Positions 16,967 through 26,193 are shown, counted from the stretch's first letter. The stretch is 56,928 nt of DNA from Candidatus Moraniibacteriota bacterium (GCA_018061645.1 JAGOTT010000008.1:1-56928), one strand, 5' to 3'. Program-made: numbers and translations. Notes: generated from the letters alone by a model not told the origin.

Positions 16967-18213
16967 AGGGCTCTTTTCACTGATCCGAACGCAAGTAAAA
17001 GAAGCAGTATCGGAAAGATATGGACGGAGTAGAGCGGCGTTTCGACGAGCGAATGTCCCGTGAATATGATGAGAGAAATCGTGAGAATCGGGTGTGTTTT
17101 TGAGAGAATCAGGAATGCCGAGACGAGTGCAGCGAAGAAAAGCGCGGCACCGACGATTCCGGTCTCTGTCGCGATGTCAAGAAAAAGATTGTGTGCATAT
17201 ATCGGCTCACGGAACGCCGCATCCGGCTTCACGACGAGCGGATAATTTCCGAGGCCATACCCAAGCATCGGTTGATCGGCGATTTTCCCGATGGACACCA
17301 TCCACATCTCGATCCTTCCCTGGTTCGACCCTTCTTCGAATGAAAATGCCGACAAAAAACGATTTCCAATCGGATTTCCTGTGAAAAATACGGTCACGGA
17401 AGAGAGAATGAGAAATATCGACACATACGCTTTCTTTTTTGCGTCGAAGTCGGAAAAGAAGAAGGCGTATGCCGCGCCGAAAACGAGTCCGAGGTACGCT
17501 CCGCGGGAAAACGAAAGTAGATCCGCAAACAAAACAAGAATGGAAAGCGTGAGCAGGAAATATTTCTCGGAGAGCTTGTCCGCTCTGAACGCGAGGAGCA
17601 CTCCGATGGGGAACGCCATTCCCATGAAATAGGCGAATATATGTGGATCCGGAAAGAACGCGCTTGCCCGAAGCATGGTGGTACCGCCGATGTTCACGAG
17701 CAGTGACGGATACTCCGCAACCGCAGCGGCAAACGAAGCCCCGAGAAAAGGCGGCATCACGGACGATACCCAAAAATGGAAAACGGGACCGGCACCGAGG
17801 AAAAACGGGAGTATCGTCTGGATGATTCCGATGATCCCGGCAAGCCCGGCACCGAGGAAAAACGGCCTCAAAAGCAAGTCGGATGATCTCTCCTTTTTCT
17901 CTTCGATAATCGCAAAGAAAACGAAAAAAATCGGCAGAAATGAGATGGGAAACGTCGCGCGACGTATCGCCACTCCCTCCTGCTCCGCCCACAGGAAGGA
18001 ACAGGCGGAAACGAATATGAATGACACGAGTAATATCGCCGTCCTTGATGAGGGAACGATGATTTTCCTCCGAGCCAATCCGGAAGCGAGCCACGAGAGA
18101 AAAATGAGAATCGAAAAGACGCGTGAAGTATGCAGGTCGATACCCGGGGTCAGGTTCAGCGCGAACTGAAACGGCAGTGTGAAAAGGAAAATCCTGACAA
18201 GATGGACGGTCAT
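16963..18213 (-). CDS. Second O-antigen ligase-like membrane protein
   Basis: A 416-residue polytopic protein, paralogous in layout to its neighbour. The Wzy_C-type region is GRIEMWMVSIGKIADQPMLGYGLGNY, followed by PIYAHNLFLDIATETGIVGAALF with the conserved His. Arg in LLSFSRGAYLGLVFG matches the functional Arg of the large loop. Two ligase-like proteins in one cluster suggest one polymerase and one ligase, but which is which cannot be told. The start is the ATG of MTVHLVRIF; it overlaps the upstream glycosyltransferase by 4 bp. Confidence 0.88.
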   Translation of the reverse strand: MTVHLVRIFLFTLPFQFALNLTPGIDLHTSRVFSILIFLSWLASGLARRKIIVPSSRTAILLVSFIFVSACSFLWAEQEGVAIRRATFPISFLPIFFVFFAIIEEKKERSSDLLLRPFFLGAGLAGIIGIIQTILPFFLGAGPVFHFWVSSVMPPFLGASFAAAVAEYPSLLVNIGGTTMLRASAFFPDPHIFAYFMGMAFPIGVLLAFRADKLSEKYFLLTLSILVLFADLLSFSRGAYLGLVFGAAYAFFFSDFDAKKKAYVSIFLILSSVTVFFTGNPIGNRFLSAFSFEEGSNQGRIEMWMVSIGKIADQPMLGYGLGNYPLVVKPDAAFREPIYAHNLFLDIATETGIVGAALFFAALVSAFLILSKTHPILTISLIIFTGHSLVETPLYSVHIFPILLLLLAFGSVKRAL

Positions 18214-19019
18214 AAGAATATCCGCTTCATGACTGAAAGAATCCGTCCCTCCCATTTCGGACGATGTTTTCCGAAATACCGCTCCTGCGATTCGTAGAAG
18301 GCTTCTTTTTTGGCTCGACTCGAAGCATGGCTCGCTCCTCCGTCATGGCGGAATATGATTCCCGGAAAGGAAAATATCCGATATCCGATCCGCTTCAACC
18401 GAAGGCAGAAATCGGCGTCCTCGAAATATAGAAAAAATCCTTCATCGAAGCCACCGACTTCATCGAAAAGATCTTTCCGGGTAAAAAGAGCCGCGCCGCT
18501 CACGAATCCGGCTTTCCGTGGCTTTCCGCTCTTCCAGATGCGCTTTCCCGCGGGAATCCCGACGTTGTTCCGGATGACCTGCCACAGCGTTATATCTTCC
18601 CCGGCGCTCCATAATTCCGGGGCGTTCTCATGGGAAACGAGGCGTGCGCCGAGCACGCCGATATGCGGATGTTTTCTGAATAAATCCGGAATGATGCCGA
18701 TATTTCCGGAAAGAAGCTCCGTATCCGGATTGATGAAGCCGATATACGGCGTGCGGACGTGTCGAACCGCAAGGTTTGCCGCGCTCCCGAATCCCTTGTT
18801 CTTCCGGACTTCGATAAACCGGAGAGGAAATTCCCTGGAGAGCGCCCGAAGCGCCCATGCTTCTGACGGATCGTTATTGATCACGATGATCTCGATATTC
18901 CTGAAAAAAATCCGTTGTTTCGAAAGGGCTCGGAGCGACCGTCTGAGCAGCCCGACACTTCGAAAATTGACGTAAACAAGTGTTATTTCAGGACTTTTCC
19001 GGATTCTGGAAGTCTTCAT
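18210..19019 (-). CDS. Family 2 glycosyltransferase (rhamnosyltransferase-like)
   Basis: A 269-residue cytoplasmic GT2 enzyme that transfers a sugar from a nucleotide donor to a growing glycan. The GT-A fold begins with ITLVYVNFRSVGLLRRSLRAL and the nucleotide-binding EIIVINNDPS. FINPDTEL supplies the DxD-like metal site. FVSGAALFTRKDLFDEVGGFDEGFFLYFEDADFCLRLKRIGY is the acceptor/catalytic region shared with WbbL-type rhamnosyltransferases. The exact sugar is not predictable. It overlaps both neighbours (4 bp downstream, 32 bp upstream), placing it in one tight operon with the ligases and the second GT2. Confidence 0.92.
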   Translation of the reverse strand: MKTSRIRKSPEITLVYVNFRSVGLLRRSLRALSKQRIFFRNIEIIVINNDPSEAWALRALSREFPLRFIEVRKNKGFGSAANLAVRHVRTPYIGFINPDTELLSGNIGIIPDLFRKHPHIGVLGARLVSHENAPELWSAGEDITLWQVIRNNVGIPAGKRIWKSGKPRKAGFVSGAALFTRKDLFDEVGGFDEGFFLYFEDADFCLRLKRIGYRIFSFPGIIFRHDGGASHASSRAKKEAFYESQERYFGKHRPKWEGRILSVMKRIFL

Positions 19020-19863
19020 AGGCGGAAGCTACCAGGAAGGCCTCCTTCTTCCCTTTCTTCTTATCTGTCTTATTCTTCATCTTTCGGAGCAAAATGTAAA
19101 GGCTCATCCATGGGCGAAAAAACCACGGGGTACGTTTCTCGAAAAACCGGAGTCCGGAAAGCACCAACCAGTATATTTTTTCCGGATTTTCCACGCTTTG
19201 TTCGCCATGTACGACGACCGCACCCGGCACGACAAGAAGTTCGTATCCGGAATGCTTCGCACGAATGGAAAAATCCGCGTCTTCATAGTATAGGAAGAAC
19301 CGCTCATCGAAGAGCCCGACGGCCTCGAAGGCCGCTCTCGGCACGAAAAGGGCACATCCGGTAAGATATCCGGTCTCATACGGCTCATGCGCCTGGGAAG
19401 GGACATCCGGCTCGATATGCACCGCTCTCATACGCATGAAATCTATCTTCCCGGCGGAAAACCACGTCTTTCCGGACGGAGTGAGGATGAGCGGAGACAA
19501 AATCGCCTTCCCGGATGCCCCCGATGCCCCCACGAGCTCGCTGAGCGAGTCTTTGCCGACGATGGCATCGTTATTGAGTACCCAGACATGTTCCGCTCCT
19601 TTCGAGAGCGCGAACCGGATACCGACATTCATCCCGGCGGCGAATCCGGCGTTTTTCTCGTTCACGATGAAGTGCGCCCGCCCGAATGAGGAACGGGCAA
19701 GCTCGAGAGATCCGTCGCGCGAGGCATTGTCGACGACGACGACCTCGAAATTCCCGTACCCGAGAGAAAAAACGGATCGGAGACACGGAATGATCCGTTC
19801 TTTTCCGTTCCAATTCAAAATGATGATGAATACCTTCGGTGATGCGATCATATGCACCATCAT
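18988..19863 (-). CDS. Family 2 glycosyltransferase
   Basis: A 291-residue GT2 enzyme of the same branch as the next gene downstream. VFIIILNWNGKERIIPCLRSV opens the GT-A fold, VVVVDNASRDGS binds the nucleotide, VLNNDAIV is the DxD-like site and YLTGCALFVPRAAFEAVGLFDERFFLYYEDADFSIRAKHSGY is the acceptor region. A basic C-terminal tail (KMKNKTDKKKGKKE) may bring it to the membrane. Translation could also start at 19851 (MIASPKV); no clear ribosome site decides. It belongs to the same - strand glycan operon. Confidence 0.9.
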   Translation of the reverse strand: MMVHMIASPKVFIIILNWNGKERIIPCLRSVFSLGYGNFEVVVVDNASRDGSLELARSSFGRAHFIVNEKNAGFAAGMNVGIRFALSKGAEHVWVLNNDAIVGKDSLSELVGASGASGKAILSPLILTPSGKTWFSAGKIDFMRMRAVHIEPDVPSQAHEPYETGYLTGCALFVPRAAFEAVGLFDERFFLYYEDADFSIRAKHSGYELLVVPGAVVVHGEQSVENPEKIYWLVLSGLRFFEKRTPWFFRPWMSLYILLRKMKNKTDKKKGKKEAFLVASAYEDFQNPEKS

Positions 19864-19893
19864 ACCATCCCAAAGCGAGACATCCTAGAAGGA

Positions 19894-21345
19894 TCAAAGG
19901 GGCTCATCCGCCGGAACCATGTGTGATTCCTTTTTCGAGAAAAGGGCGGCGATTTCCTCGCTTGTCACGGCTCGGAACAGCCAGAGTGCTCCGAGATACA
20001 CCGCGACCGAAAGAAGTCCGGAGAGAAGAAATGGGAGATTGCTTGAAAAGAAGAGAAATGTCGCCATAAGCGCCGCCGAACCGAAAACCCGGAAGAGTTT
20101 CCCGAAAGCCGGACGATATCCGAGAAACCGGTAGACAAGGATTCCTGTGGATACGGCGACGAGGGCCTCCGTCATAAGCGCGGTCGCAGCCGCCCCGATG
20201 AACGAATATCTCGAAATCAGGAGCACGTTCATGGATATGTTGAAAATCGCCACGAAAAAGAGCAATTTCATGAGTTTTTTCTGTAAATTCCCGACGATCA
20301 GTATCATGTTGAAATAATGCCCGAAAAAAATGAATGCGAGCGAGAGCATGAGAATCTCGAGAACGGGAACCGCTTCCTCGAAACCCGAACCACTTACGAT
20401 GGAAATGATATCGGATGAAAGGAAAGCGCCGCCGATGACAAGCGGAAACACGATGATGGTAAATACCCGGAAGGTCGTATCGGCGATGTCGACAAACTTC
20501 TCATGCTGCGTGAAAATATGCCGTGAGAGAATCGGGAGAATGAGCCCGGCAAGCATCGCGGGAAAAAACGTGAGATTTTCCATCACCTTGTACGCGACAC
20601 CGTACACGCCGACAGCGGCGCTTCCCTGGATGATGGAAAGAAGGATCGCGTCCATCTTGAAATAAAAGAAGGTGATGAGCGCGCTTCCCCCGAGTGGCAG
20701 GGAGTTACGCAGGAACGTCTTCCAGTACCGAGTATCTATCTGGAACGGGAATGTGGCGTATTTCCGGCTCAGAAGAAAGGAAAGGGATGCGTTGAAGATG
20801 AGGGACGCGAGCAACGTCGACACGATGGCCAAGAACCCGAGATCAAGTGACACGACCATGAAGACGCACCCGACCTGAACGAGTTTTCCGAAGAATTCGA
20901 TCAGGGCTATCCGATCCATTGCGACGTTTTTCTGAAATATCCCGTTCAGGAATATCGAGAACGAGGAAAAAATCACCGCTCCGGACGCTATCCAAATACC
21001 GATCTTTACCGAAAGCGGATATGCGAAAAAGAAAAGGGCTATCGGAACGACAAAAAAAAGGGAAATGGATGATACCAGTCGAAGGGAAGCGACTTTCCCG
21101 AGTATTTCCGCCTCGTCCGCCCCTTCACGGGAAATTTCCCGCGCTGTCATCGACCCGATGCCGAGGTCGGCGATCGCCGCGAAGAAGGCGAAAAAAGCGA
21201 GAATGGTCGTATAATCACCGAACCCCTCCTTTCCGAGATATCCGGTGATGAGCCGGATCGAAAGCAAAGAAAGCGCAACGGTCGTGATGATCTTGAGAAG
21301 GGAATTGAATACGACGTTATAGGCTATTTTCCTCGCAAGAGCCAT
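19894..21345 (-). CDS. Wzx-type oligosaccharide flippase
   Basis: A 483-residue protein with about 12-14 transmembrane helices, of the MOP superfamily (polysaccharide transport). It moves undecaprenyl-linked glycans across the membrane. The N-terminus IAYNVVFNSLLKIITTVALSLLSIRLITGYLGKEGFGDYTTILAF and the following IADLGIGSMTAREISRE are typical of the family. The start is the ATG of MALARKIAYN; a longer reading upstream is intergenic. It is the first gene of the glycan operon (flippase, two GT2s, two ligase-like proteins), which is enough to assemble, flip and polymerise a surface polysaccharide. Confidence 0.92.
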   Translation of the reverse strand: MALARKIAYNVVFNSLLKIITTVALSLLSIRLITGYLGKEGFGDYTTILAFFAFFAAIADLGIGSMTAREISREGADEAEILGKVASLRLVSSISLFFVVPIALFFFAYPLSVKIGIWIASGAVIFSSFSIFLNGIFQKNVAMDRIALIEFFGKLVQVGCVFMVVSLDLGFLAIVSTLLASLIFNASLSFLLSRKYATFPFQIDTRYWKTFLRNSLPLGGSALITFFYFKMDAILLSIIQGSAAVGVYGVAYKVMENLTFFPAMLAGLILPILSRHIFTQHEKFVDIADTTFRVFTIIVFPLVIGGAFLSSDIISIVSGSGFEEAVPVLEILMLSLAFIFFGHYFNMILIVGNLQKKLMKLLFFVAIFNISMNVLLISRYSFIGAAATALMTEALVAVSTGILVYRFLGYRPAFGKLFRVFGSAALMATFLFFSSNLPFLLSGLLSVAVYLGALWLFRAVTSEEIAALFSKKESHMVPADEPL

Positions 21346-21414
21346 AATATCAGGAATAATCAATGACCAAATTCCAATCACCAATGAAGACTGCCTGTAT
21401 TGTAGTTTTTCCTT

Positions 21415-21448
21415 CATGAAAAAGCAAAACCTCCAAATAAAGGAGGTT
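21415..21448 (-). terminator. Terminator of the khpB-yidC-rnpA-rpmH operon
   Basis: The stem AACCTCC/GGAGGTT is followed on the - strand by TTTTGCTTTTT, 16 bp after the khpB stop. Confidence 0.75.
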
Positions 21449-21463
21449 GTTGCAAAGCACTTT

Positions 21464-21949
21464 TCAGATAAGTGATGCCGGTTTTATGGTCACGCGCCGC
21501 TCCTCTCCTCTTCCGGAACTCTCCGTCTCGACACGTTCATTTCCGGAAAGCGCATTATGAACGATTTTCCGCTCATATGGGAGCATGGCGCGGAGATGCA
21601 CCGGACGCCCGGTGGAAATCGCTTCATGCGCGGCCTCCGCAGCATCCTGTTCCAGAAGCCGATATTTCTCCTTCCAATAATTATTGATATCCACCGAAAA
21701 ATTCTCACGAATGTCGAATTTTTTCCGAAGGATCGTCTGGATGAGATGCTGTATCGAGTACAGAGTCACCCCATGAGCGCCGATGAGGATTTTCGAGTCA
21801 TCACGGTTCACGGAAACAGAGCAGACGAAAGCCTCCTTAAGTCCCGGCTTCCCGGCCCGGATTTCCACGGACGCCCCCTCTATACCTAAGGCCGAGAAAA
21901 ACTCTTCCGCAGCACCGGAAACAATCGATTGGATGTTTTTCTCTTCCAT
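21464..21949 (-). CDS. khpB: KhpB/Jag-type RNA-binding protein (KH + R3H)
   Basis: A 161-residue Jag/KhpB protein. An N-terminal Jag-like segment (EEKNIQSIVSGAAEEFFSALGIE) is followed by a KH domain with KILIGAHGVTLYSIQHLIQTIL, where GAHG stands for the usual GxxG loop. An R3H domain ends the protein (RPVHLRAMLPYERKIVHNALSGNERVETESSGRGEERRVTI). KhpB binds RNA and influences cell division and envelope functions; its gene commonly follows yidC, as here. The start is the ATG of MEEKN, 13 bp after yidC stops. Confidence 0.92.
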   Translation of the reverse strand: MEEKNIQSIVSGAAEEFFSALGIEGASVEIRAGKPGLKEAFVCSVSVNRDDSKILIGAHGVTLYSIQHLIQTILRKKFDIRENFSVDINNYWKEKYRLLEQDAAEAAHEAISTGRPVHLRAMLPYERKIVHNALSGNERVETESSGRGEERRVTIKPASLI

Positions 21950-21962
21950 AAGACTCTCGTGT

Positions 21963-22706
21963 TTAGGATTTAACCTCGTCTTCCTTCTTCTTGAATATGA
22001 ACAGTTGTTGGATGATAGCAAAAACCGTCGAAACAAGCCAATACAAGGAGAGGCCGGCTGGAAACGTGATGCCAACCCAAAGAGTGAGCACTGGTCCGAT
22101 ATAGAGCATCTGCTTGTTCATGATAGTCGCAAAATCCGGCTGGGCATCATCCTTCTTCTTCGCTTCCGTCTTTTTCGGCTGGGACGCGATAAGCATCTTC
22201 ATCTGGTAGTATTGCCCCGCTGCGGCGAGAACCGCGAACAATCTGCTTGGCTTCGCGAGATCGGCTATACCGAAAAATGTATGCGAGAGCGTCCCTGGAT
22301 TCGAGACGAATGAATACAATATCGAAGAATCGACGGAGAATTCTGTCTGGGATATCTTCATGATGATCTGATAGATCGTGATAAGAAACACGATCTGTAC
22401 GATAAGAGGAAGACACCCGGCAAACGGATTTACCTTGTTTTCACGATAGAAATTCATCAGTTCCTTCGCCTGCCGCTCCTTGTCGTCCTTATATCTCTCC
22501 TGAATTTCCTTCAGTTTCGGCTGTATTTCCTGAAGTTTCTTCTGGGATTCTATCTGCTTCTTCGAAAGTGAGAGGAAAAGGAATTTGATAAGAATGGTCG
22601 TCGCGATAATGGCGATACCGAAGTTCGCTCCCGGAAACACATCCGCGAAAAAAACGATGGTGTTATACACCGGTTGATAGACGATTGCGTCGAATATTCC
22701 CATCAT
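21963..22706 (-). CDS. yidC: Membrane protein insertase YidC/Oxa1
   Basis: A 247-residue YidC of the short Gram-positive/CPR type without the large periplasmic domain. Five membrane segments can be placed: FFADVFPG...GIAIIATTILIKFLFL, the LPLIVQIVFLITIYQIIM pair, and FPAGLSLYWLVSTVFAIIQQLFIF at the end. The charged helical hairpin between them (KQIESQKKLQEIQPKLKEIQERYKDDKERQ) and the conserved Arg that follows TTILIK-type helices match the family. It inserts and folds inner-membrane proteins with or without Sec. It has the usual location between rnpA and khpB. Confidence 0.95.
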   Translation of the reverse strand: MMGIFDAIVYQPVYNTIVFFADVFPGANFGIAIIATTILIKFLFLSLSKKQIESQKKLQEIQPKLKEIQERYKDDKERQAKELMNFYRENKVNPFAGCLPLIVQIVFLITIYQIIMKISQTEFSVDSSILYSFVSNPGTLSHTFFGIADLAKPSRLFAVLAAAGQYYQMKMLIASQPKKTEAKKKDDAQPDFATIMNKQMLYIGPVLTLWVGITFPAGLSLYWLVSTVFAIIQQLFIFKKKEDEVKS

Positions 22707-22711
22707 AAAGC

Positions 22712-23053
22712 TTATGTTTTGACCCTGCTTATTTTATGAATGATCTCGGATACGGACTTTTTTACCGATTCCTTGTTAATCGGTACTTTTTTTCTGAGGA
22801 AAAAGACCATCTGCCAACCACCTGGAATTTCTTCATAGAGTTCTTGAATAGGATCGGCGAGTATTCTTTTCATAGCGTTCCGATCGACCGCTCTCGGAAA
22901 AAGCTTTTTTGAAACAGCGAAACCGATTTTTACCCTCGCACCATCCAAAAAGATGGCTCTGCAAGCTATATCTCCAAAGAAAAAGGGCTTTCCGCTACGA
23001 AAAGCCTTTTGGAAAAGAGACGCGTCCTTGAGTCGGAAGCGTTTTGGGAGCAT
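22712..23053 (-). CDS. rnpA: Ribonuclease P protein component
   Basis: A 113-residue RnpA, the protein subunit that helps RNase P RNA trim the 5' ends of tRNAs. MLPKRFRLKDASLFQKAFRSG is the family N-terminus. KIGFAVSKKLFPRAVDRNAMKRILADPIQELY contains the RNR-type signature, here read as VDRNAMKR with Lys/Arg positions kept. The start overlaps the very end of rpmH in the usual arrangement. The RNA partner gene is not found in this window. Confidence 0.95.
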   Translation of the reverse strand: MLPKRFRLKDASLFQKAFRSGKPFFFGDIACRAIFLDGARVKIGFAVSKKLFPRAVDRNAMKRILADPIQELYEEIPGGWQMVFFLRKKVPINKESVKKSVSEIIHKISRVKT

Positions 23054-23056
23054 ATG

Positions 23057-23191
23057 TCAGACGGAAAGTTTCTTTCTTCCCTGGATTCTTCGGCTTTTGA
23101 TCACCTTTTGACCACCATCGGTTTCCATTCGTTTCAGAAAACCATGGCGACGGACCCGACGCAGTTTTTTCGGCTGATACGTGCGTTTCAT
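23057..23191 (-). CDS. rpmH: 50S ribosomal protein L34
   Basis: A 44-residue L34, easily missed because of its size. The - strand reads [20 protein letters not shown] and then [20 protein letters not shown], ending KLSV: the classic L34 pattern of YQPs, a basic run, HGF and R..GR..L. It is the first gene of the rpmH-rnpA-yidC-khpB operon, which runs away from dnaA, so the dnaA-rpmH intergenic gap marks the classical bacterial origin region. Confidence 0.97.
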   Translation of the reverse strand: MKRTYQPKKLRRVRRHGFLKRMETDGGQKVIKSRRIQGRKKLSV

Positions 23192-23297
23192 AGGAAAATT
23201 AAGAAAGACATAAAAAATGCTCTTTCGAGCTCGATATGAAGAATACCTGAATATCGCGCGGAAGTCAATATGACAAAATAAACGATCATATCAAAAC

Positions 23298-23317
23298 TTA
23301 TACACCGGTTATGCACC
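23298..23317 (+). promoter_or_regulatory. Two DnaA-box-like 9-mers upstream of dnaA
   Basis: TTATACACC (23298-23306) and TTATGCACC (23309-23317) fit the DnaA-box pattern TTATnCACa except for the last base. They lie between rpmH and dnaA and may serve autoregulation of dnaA. Confidence 0.6.
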
Positions 23318-23344
23318 AGGATGAATGACTCCGAAAAACAACTA

Positions 23345-23353
23345 TGCTATACT
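23345..23353 (+). promoter_or_regulatory. Extended -10 promoter element of dnaA
   Basis: TGC-TATACT is an extended -10 box ending 17 bp before the dnaA ATG, giving a leader of only about ten bases. No good -35 is seen, which the extended -10 may offset. Confidence 0.55.
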
Positions 23354-23370
23354 TTCCTTCACGGAAAAAT

Positions 23371-24789
23371 ATGACAAATGAGGAGCTTTGGAAAGCTGTA
23401 CTTGGACAAGTCGAGCTCTCGATATCGAGAGCTGGTTTTCGTACATGGTTCCAGAATACCTCCATTCTTTCGAAAGAAAACGGTGTAGCGACCATAAGTG
23501 TTCCGAATGGGTTCGCAAAAGAGTGGCTTGAAAACAAATATAACCTCATTATTCTTCAGTCGTTCCGGAATTTTGAGGATGGTATACGGGAAATACAGTG
23601 CATCATATCCGGACCACAACAACCAGTAAACACGGTAAAGTCAATCGATGCAGCCCGTCAATCAGGTGGATTCATGATGCCGACCAATCAACATCCGTCC
23701 CAAGAAAAAAACAGTGTGGTTCAGCAACAAACATCCGTTCCGCTTCAGACGACCGCGCTTTTTCATGAATCGAACCTGAATCCACGATATACGTTCGATA
23801 ATTTCGTCGTAGCGGAAAATAATGAGCTTGCCCGAGCGGCCTGTTTCGCGGTATCGCAAAATCTCGGAAATATCTATAACCCACTCTTTATCTACGGCGG
23901 GGTCGGATTAGGCAAAACACATCTTCTTCAGGCTCTTGGAAATGAAGTAAGAGAGAAACATCCGGGGAAGATTATAAAATATATCACATCAGAGCGGTTC
24001 ACTAGTGAGCTTATCGATGCCTTAAAAAACCAGAAGATAGACAAATTCAAGGAATACTACCAACAAATGGATCTTCTCATCATCGACGACATACAATTCC
24101 TTTCAGGCCGGGAGAAGACTCAACAGGAATTTTTCCACATATTCAACGCATTGTATCAAATAAACAAACAAATCATTATTTCAAGCGATCGGCCTCCGAA
24201 ATCGATACAAACACTCGAAGACCGCCTTCGGTCGCGTTTCGAGGGTGGGATGATCACAGACATCAGCCATCCGAACACGGAAACAAGAACTGCTATATTG
24301 AAGCGGAAAATAGCCGAAAAAAACATCACACTTGATGATGATGCCGTCTCGTTCATCGCGGAGAATATAACACAGAATATCCGCGAACTCGAAGGTGCCC
24401 TGAATCGGATCATTGCTTATTCCGAATTCTATAAAACACCACCATCTGTTGATATGGTGGAAAAAATACTATCCCAACTCATCGTGCAAGGGAAAAAAAG
24501 TGTGCAAGGGAAAGATGTTATAGAGGCAGTAATAAGACAATACTCCGTCACTTCGGAGGATCTTATGAAGAAAGGGAGGAAAAAAGGGATTTCACACCCA
24601 AGGCAAGTCGCTATGTATCTCATGCGAAGTGAATTAAGTATGTCATTCTCATCCATCGGAAGTTTTTTCGGAGGAAGAGATCATACGACTGCACTCCATG
24701 CATTTGAGAAAATAAATAAGGATCTTGAAAAAAATCTCCGCTTGAAAGGGGAGATATCCTCATTAAAGGATGCACTCTATCAACAATAA
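23371..24789 (+). CDS. dnaA: Chromosomal replication initiator DnaA
   Basis: A 472-residue DnaA. Domain I (ELWKAVLGQVELSISRAGFRTWF) is followed by a Gln-rich linker (about 90-135) and the AAA+ domain: Walker A GGVGLGKTHLL, Walker B LLIIDDIQFLSG, sensor/Arg-finger region LEDRLRSRFEGGMITDI. Domain IV ends the protein with the DNA-binding signature GGRDHTTALHAFEKI. The start is the ATG of MTNEELW; an upstream in-frame ATG at 23344 lies inside the -10 box and cannot be the start. The gene faces away from rpmH and is followed by the candidate oriC and dnaN. Confidence 0.98.
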   Translation: MTNEELWKAVLGQVELSISRAGFRTWFQNTSILSKENGVATISVPNGFAKEWLENKYNLIILQSFRNFEDGIREIQCIISGPQQPVNTVKSIDAARQSGGFMMPTNQHPSQEKNSVVQQQTSVPLQTTALFHESNLNPRYTFDNFVVAENNELARAACFAVSQNLGNIYNPLFIYGGVGLGKTHLLQALGNEVREKHPGKIIKYITSERFTSELIDALKNQKIDKFKEYYQQMDLLIIDDIQFLSGREKTQQEFFHIFNALYQINKQIIISSDRPPKSIQTLEDRLRSRFEGGMITDISHPNTETRTAILKRKIAEKNITLDDDAVSFIAENITQNIRELEGALNRIIAYSEFYKTPPSVDMVEKILSQLIVQGKKSVQGKDVIEAVIRQYSVTSEDLMKKGRKKGISHPRQVAMYLMRSELSMSFSSIGSFFGGRDHTTALHAFEKINKDLEKNLRLKGEISSLKDALYQQ

Positions 24790-25027
24790 TTTGTATAAGG
24801 AGTGTATAAGTAGTGAAATACACCGTTCATATCATGGATAAGAAGTGTCTAAAAAACGACATCCATGAAATAATACCAAGTGATGTGTGTAACCAGTAAG
24901 GATACAGGTATATAAAAACACTTTATATAAAAAGGAAAGATTTAAAATAAAAGCATAATCGGTGTTTATACACCTATTCACACACCTAATAACAATAAGA
25001 TTTTTTTATATTTTTTAATATCTTCTT
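24790..25027. other. Candidate replication origin (oriC) between dnaA and dnaN
   Basis: This 238-bp gap is very AT-rich and has DnaA-box-like 9-mers on both strands: TTATACACC at 24966-24974, TTATACACT on the - strand (24801-24809), and related CACACACC and TACACC motifs around 24827 and 24980. The last ~40 bp before dnaN are almost pure A/T and could be the unwinding element. Position between dnaA and dnaN is the usual place for oriC. Confidence 0.7.
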
Positions 25028-26182
25028 ATGAAAATCACTTGTACACAGGAAAATCTCGCTCGATCACTTACCTATCTCGAAAGAGCAACTGGGAAGCAAT
25101 CAACACTTCCTATCCTAAGCAACTTCCTTCTTTCCGGAGGAAAGAGTGGATTAAAGCTTTCAGCTACAAACCTTGAAATTGGCGTCATATCAGTCATAGG
25201 GGCGAAAATTGAAGGAAGTGGAGAAATAGCGGTTCCAGTGAAGATTGTCAGTAATTTTGTCCATAATCTCCCTTTGAATGGAATCATAATCCTTGAACTT
25301 AATGAGAGAACGCTTTCACTGGAGAGCGGCGGGTACAAAATGAAGATTCGCGGACTTGATCCGAAGGATTTTCCGATCATTCCTGAAAAAAAAAGAGATT
25401 ATCTCCTTTCTCTTCCAGCGCAAGAATTCAAGGAGGCGCTCCAAAGACTCCTTCCTTGCGTTTCAGTTAATGAGAGTCGTATAGAGCTTACTGGTGTGAA
25501 TATGCTTTTTTTTGAAAAGGAACTGCATATCGCCGCTACAGACAGTTTCCGTCTCGCTGAACAGATTATACCCCTTTCGGATGATGGGAAGAGTTCGGGA
25601 TACGTGGATTTTTCAATGAATATGCCATCACTTATTCTTCCGCAGATGGCGATGCAGGAAATCGCACGCATCATTTCTCCGGATTCGAAAGAAATTCAAT
25701 TCGCATTCGAGGAAAATCAGGTATTTTTCGATATTGATGGTGTTTCCTTAGTATCTCGTGTCATAAACGGGAAATATCCGGATTATAAGCAGATCCTTCC
25801 GAAAAAATTCTCATATACCGTAAAAATATCCCGAGATGAACTTCTTCGATCCGTCAGAATGGCTGGAATATTCTCCTCTCAGATGCACGGAGAAATGCTT
25901 CTTTCACTTTCTCCTGAAAAAGGAGAGCTGGCTGTCTCATCGCAATCTTCCGATATCGGTGAAAATAAAACGATACTTCCTATCGAAGCGACCGGAAACG
26001 GATCGCTTGAGATGTTTTTTAATCCGAGATATATTTTGGATGGATTAAATGTCCTTAATTCAGAATATATCCTCCTTTCCGCGAATTCCGGTACAACCCC
26101 GATAGAACTCCGCGCCGTACATGAATCAATGAATGCTATACCCGATGGTTTCCTATATATAGCGATGCCGGTGCGAAAATAA
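25028..26182 (+). CDS. dnaN: DNA polymerase III beta subunit (sliding clamp)
   Basis: A 384-residue beta clamp that tethers the replicative polymerase. MKITCTQENLARSLTYLERATGKQSTLPILSNFLL is the typical N-terminus. The three repeated clamp domains can be followed through TNLEIGVI, AATDSFRLAEQIIP (domain II signature ATDSyRLA) and FNPRYILDGLNVLN near the end. The C-terminus YIAMPVRK matches the family ending MPVRL/K, part of the partner-binding groove. It follows the origin gap and precedes a DciA-like gene. Confidence 0.97.
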   Translation: MKITCTQENLARSLTYLERATGKQSTLPILSNFLLSGGKSGLKLSATNLEIGVISVIGAKIEGSGEIAVPVKIVSNFVHNLPLNGIIILELNERTLSLESGGYKMKIRGLDPKDFPIIPEKKRDYLLSLPAQEFKEALQRLLPCVSVNESRIELTGVNMLFFEKELHIAATDSFRLAEQIIPLSDDGKSSGYVDFSMNMPSLILPQMAMQEIARIISPDSKEIQFAFEENQVFFDIDGVSLVSRVINGKYPDYKQILPKKFSYTVKISRDELLRSVRMAGIFSSQMHGEMLLSLSPEKGELAVSSQSSDIGENKTILPIEATGNGSLEMFFNPRYILDGLNVLNSEYILLSANSGTTPIELRAVHESMNAIPDGFLYIAMPVRK

Positions 26183-26193
26183 CTCCGTACTGT

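Noticed and set aside
23344-23370. Upstream ATG for dnaA at 23344
   Set aside because: It lies within the -10 promoter element, and the added residues do not match DnaA.
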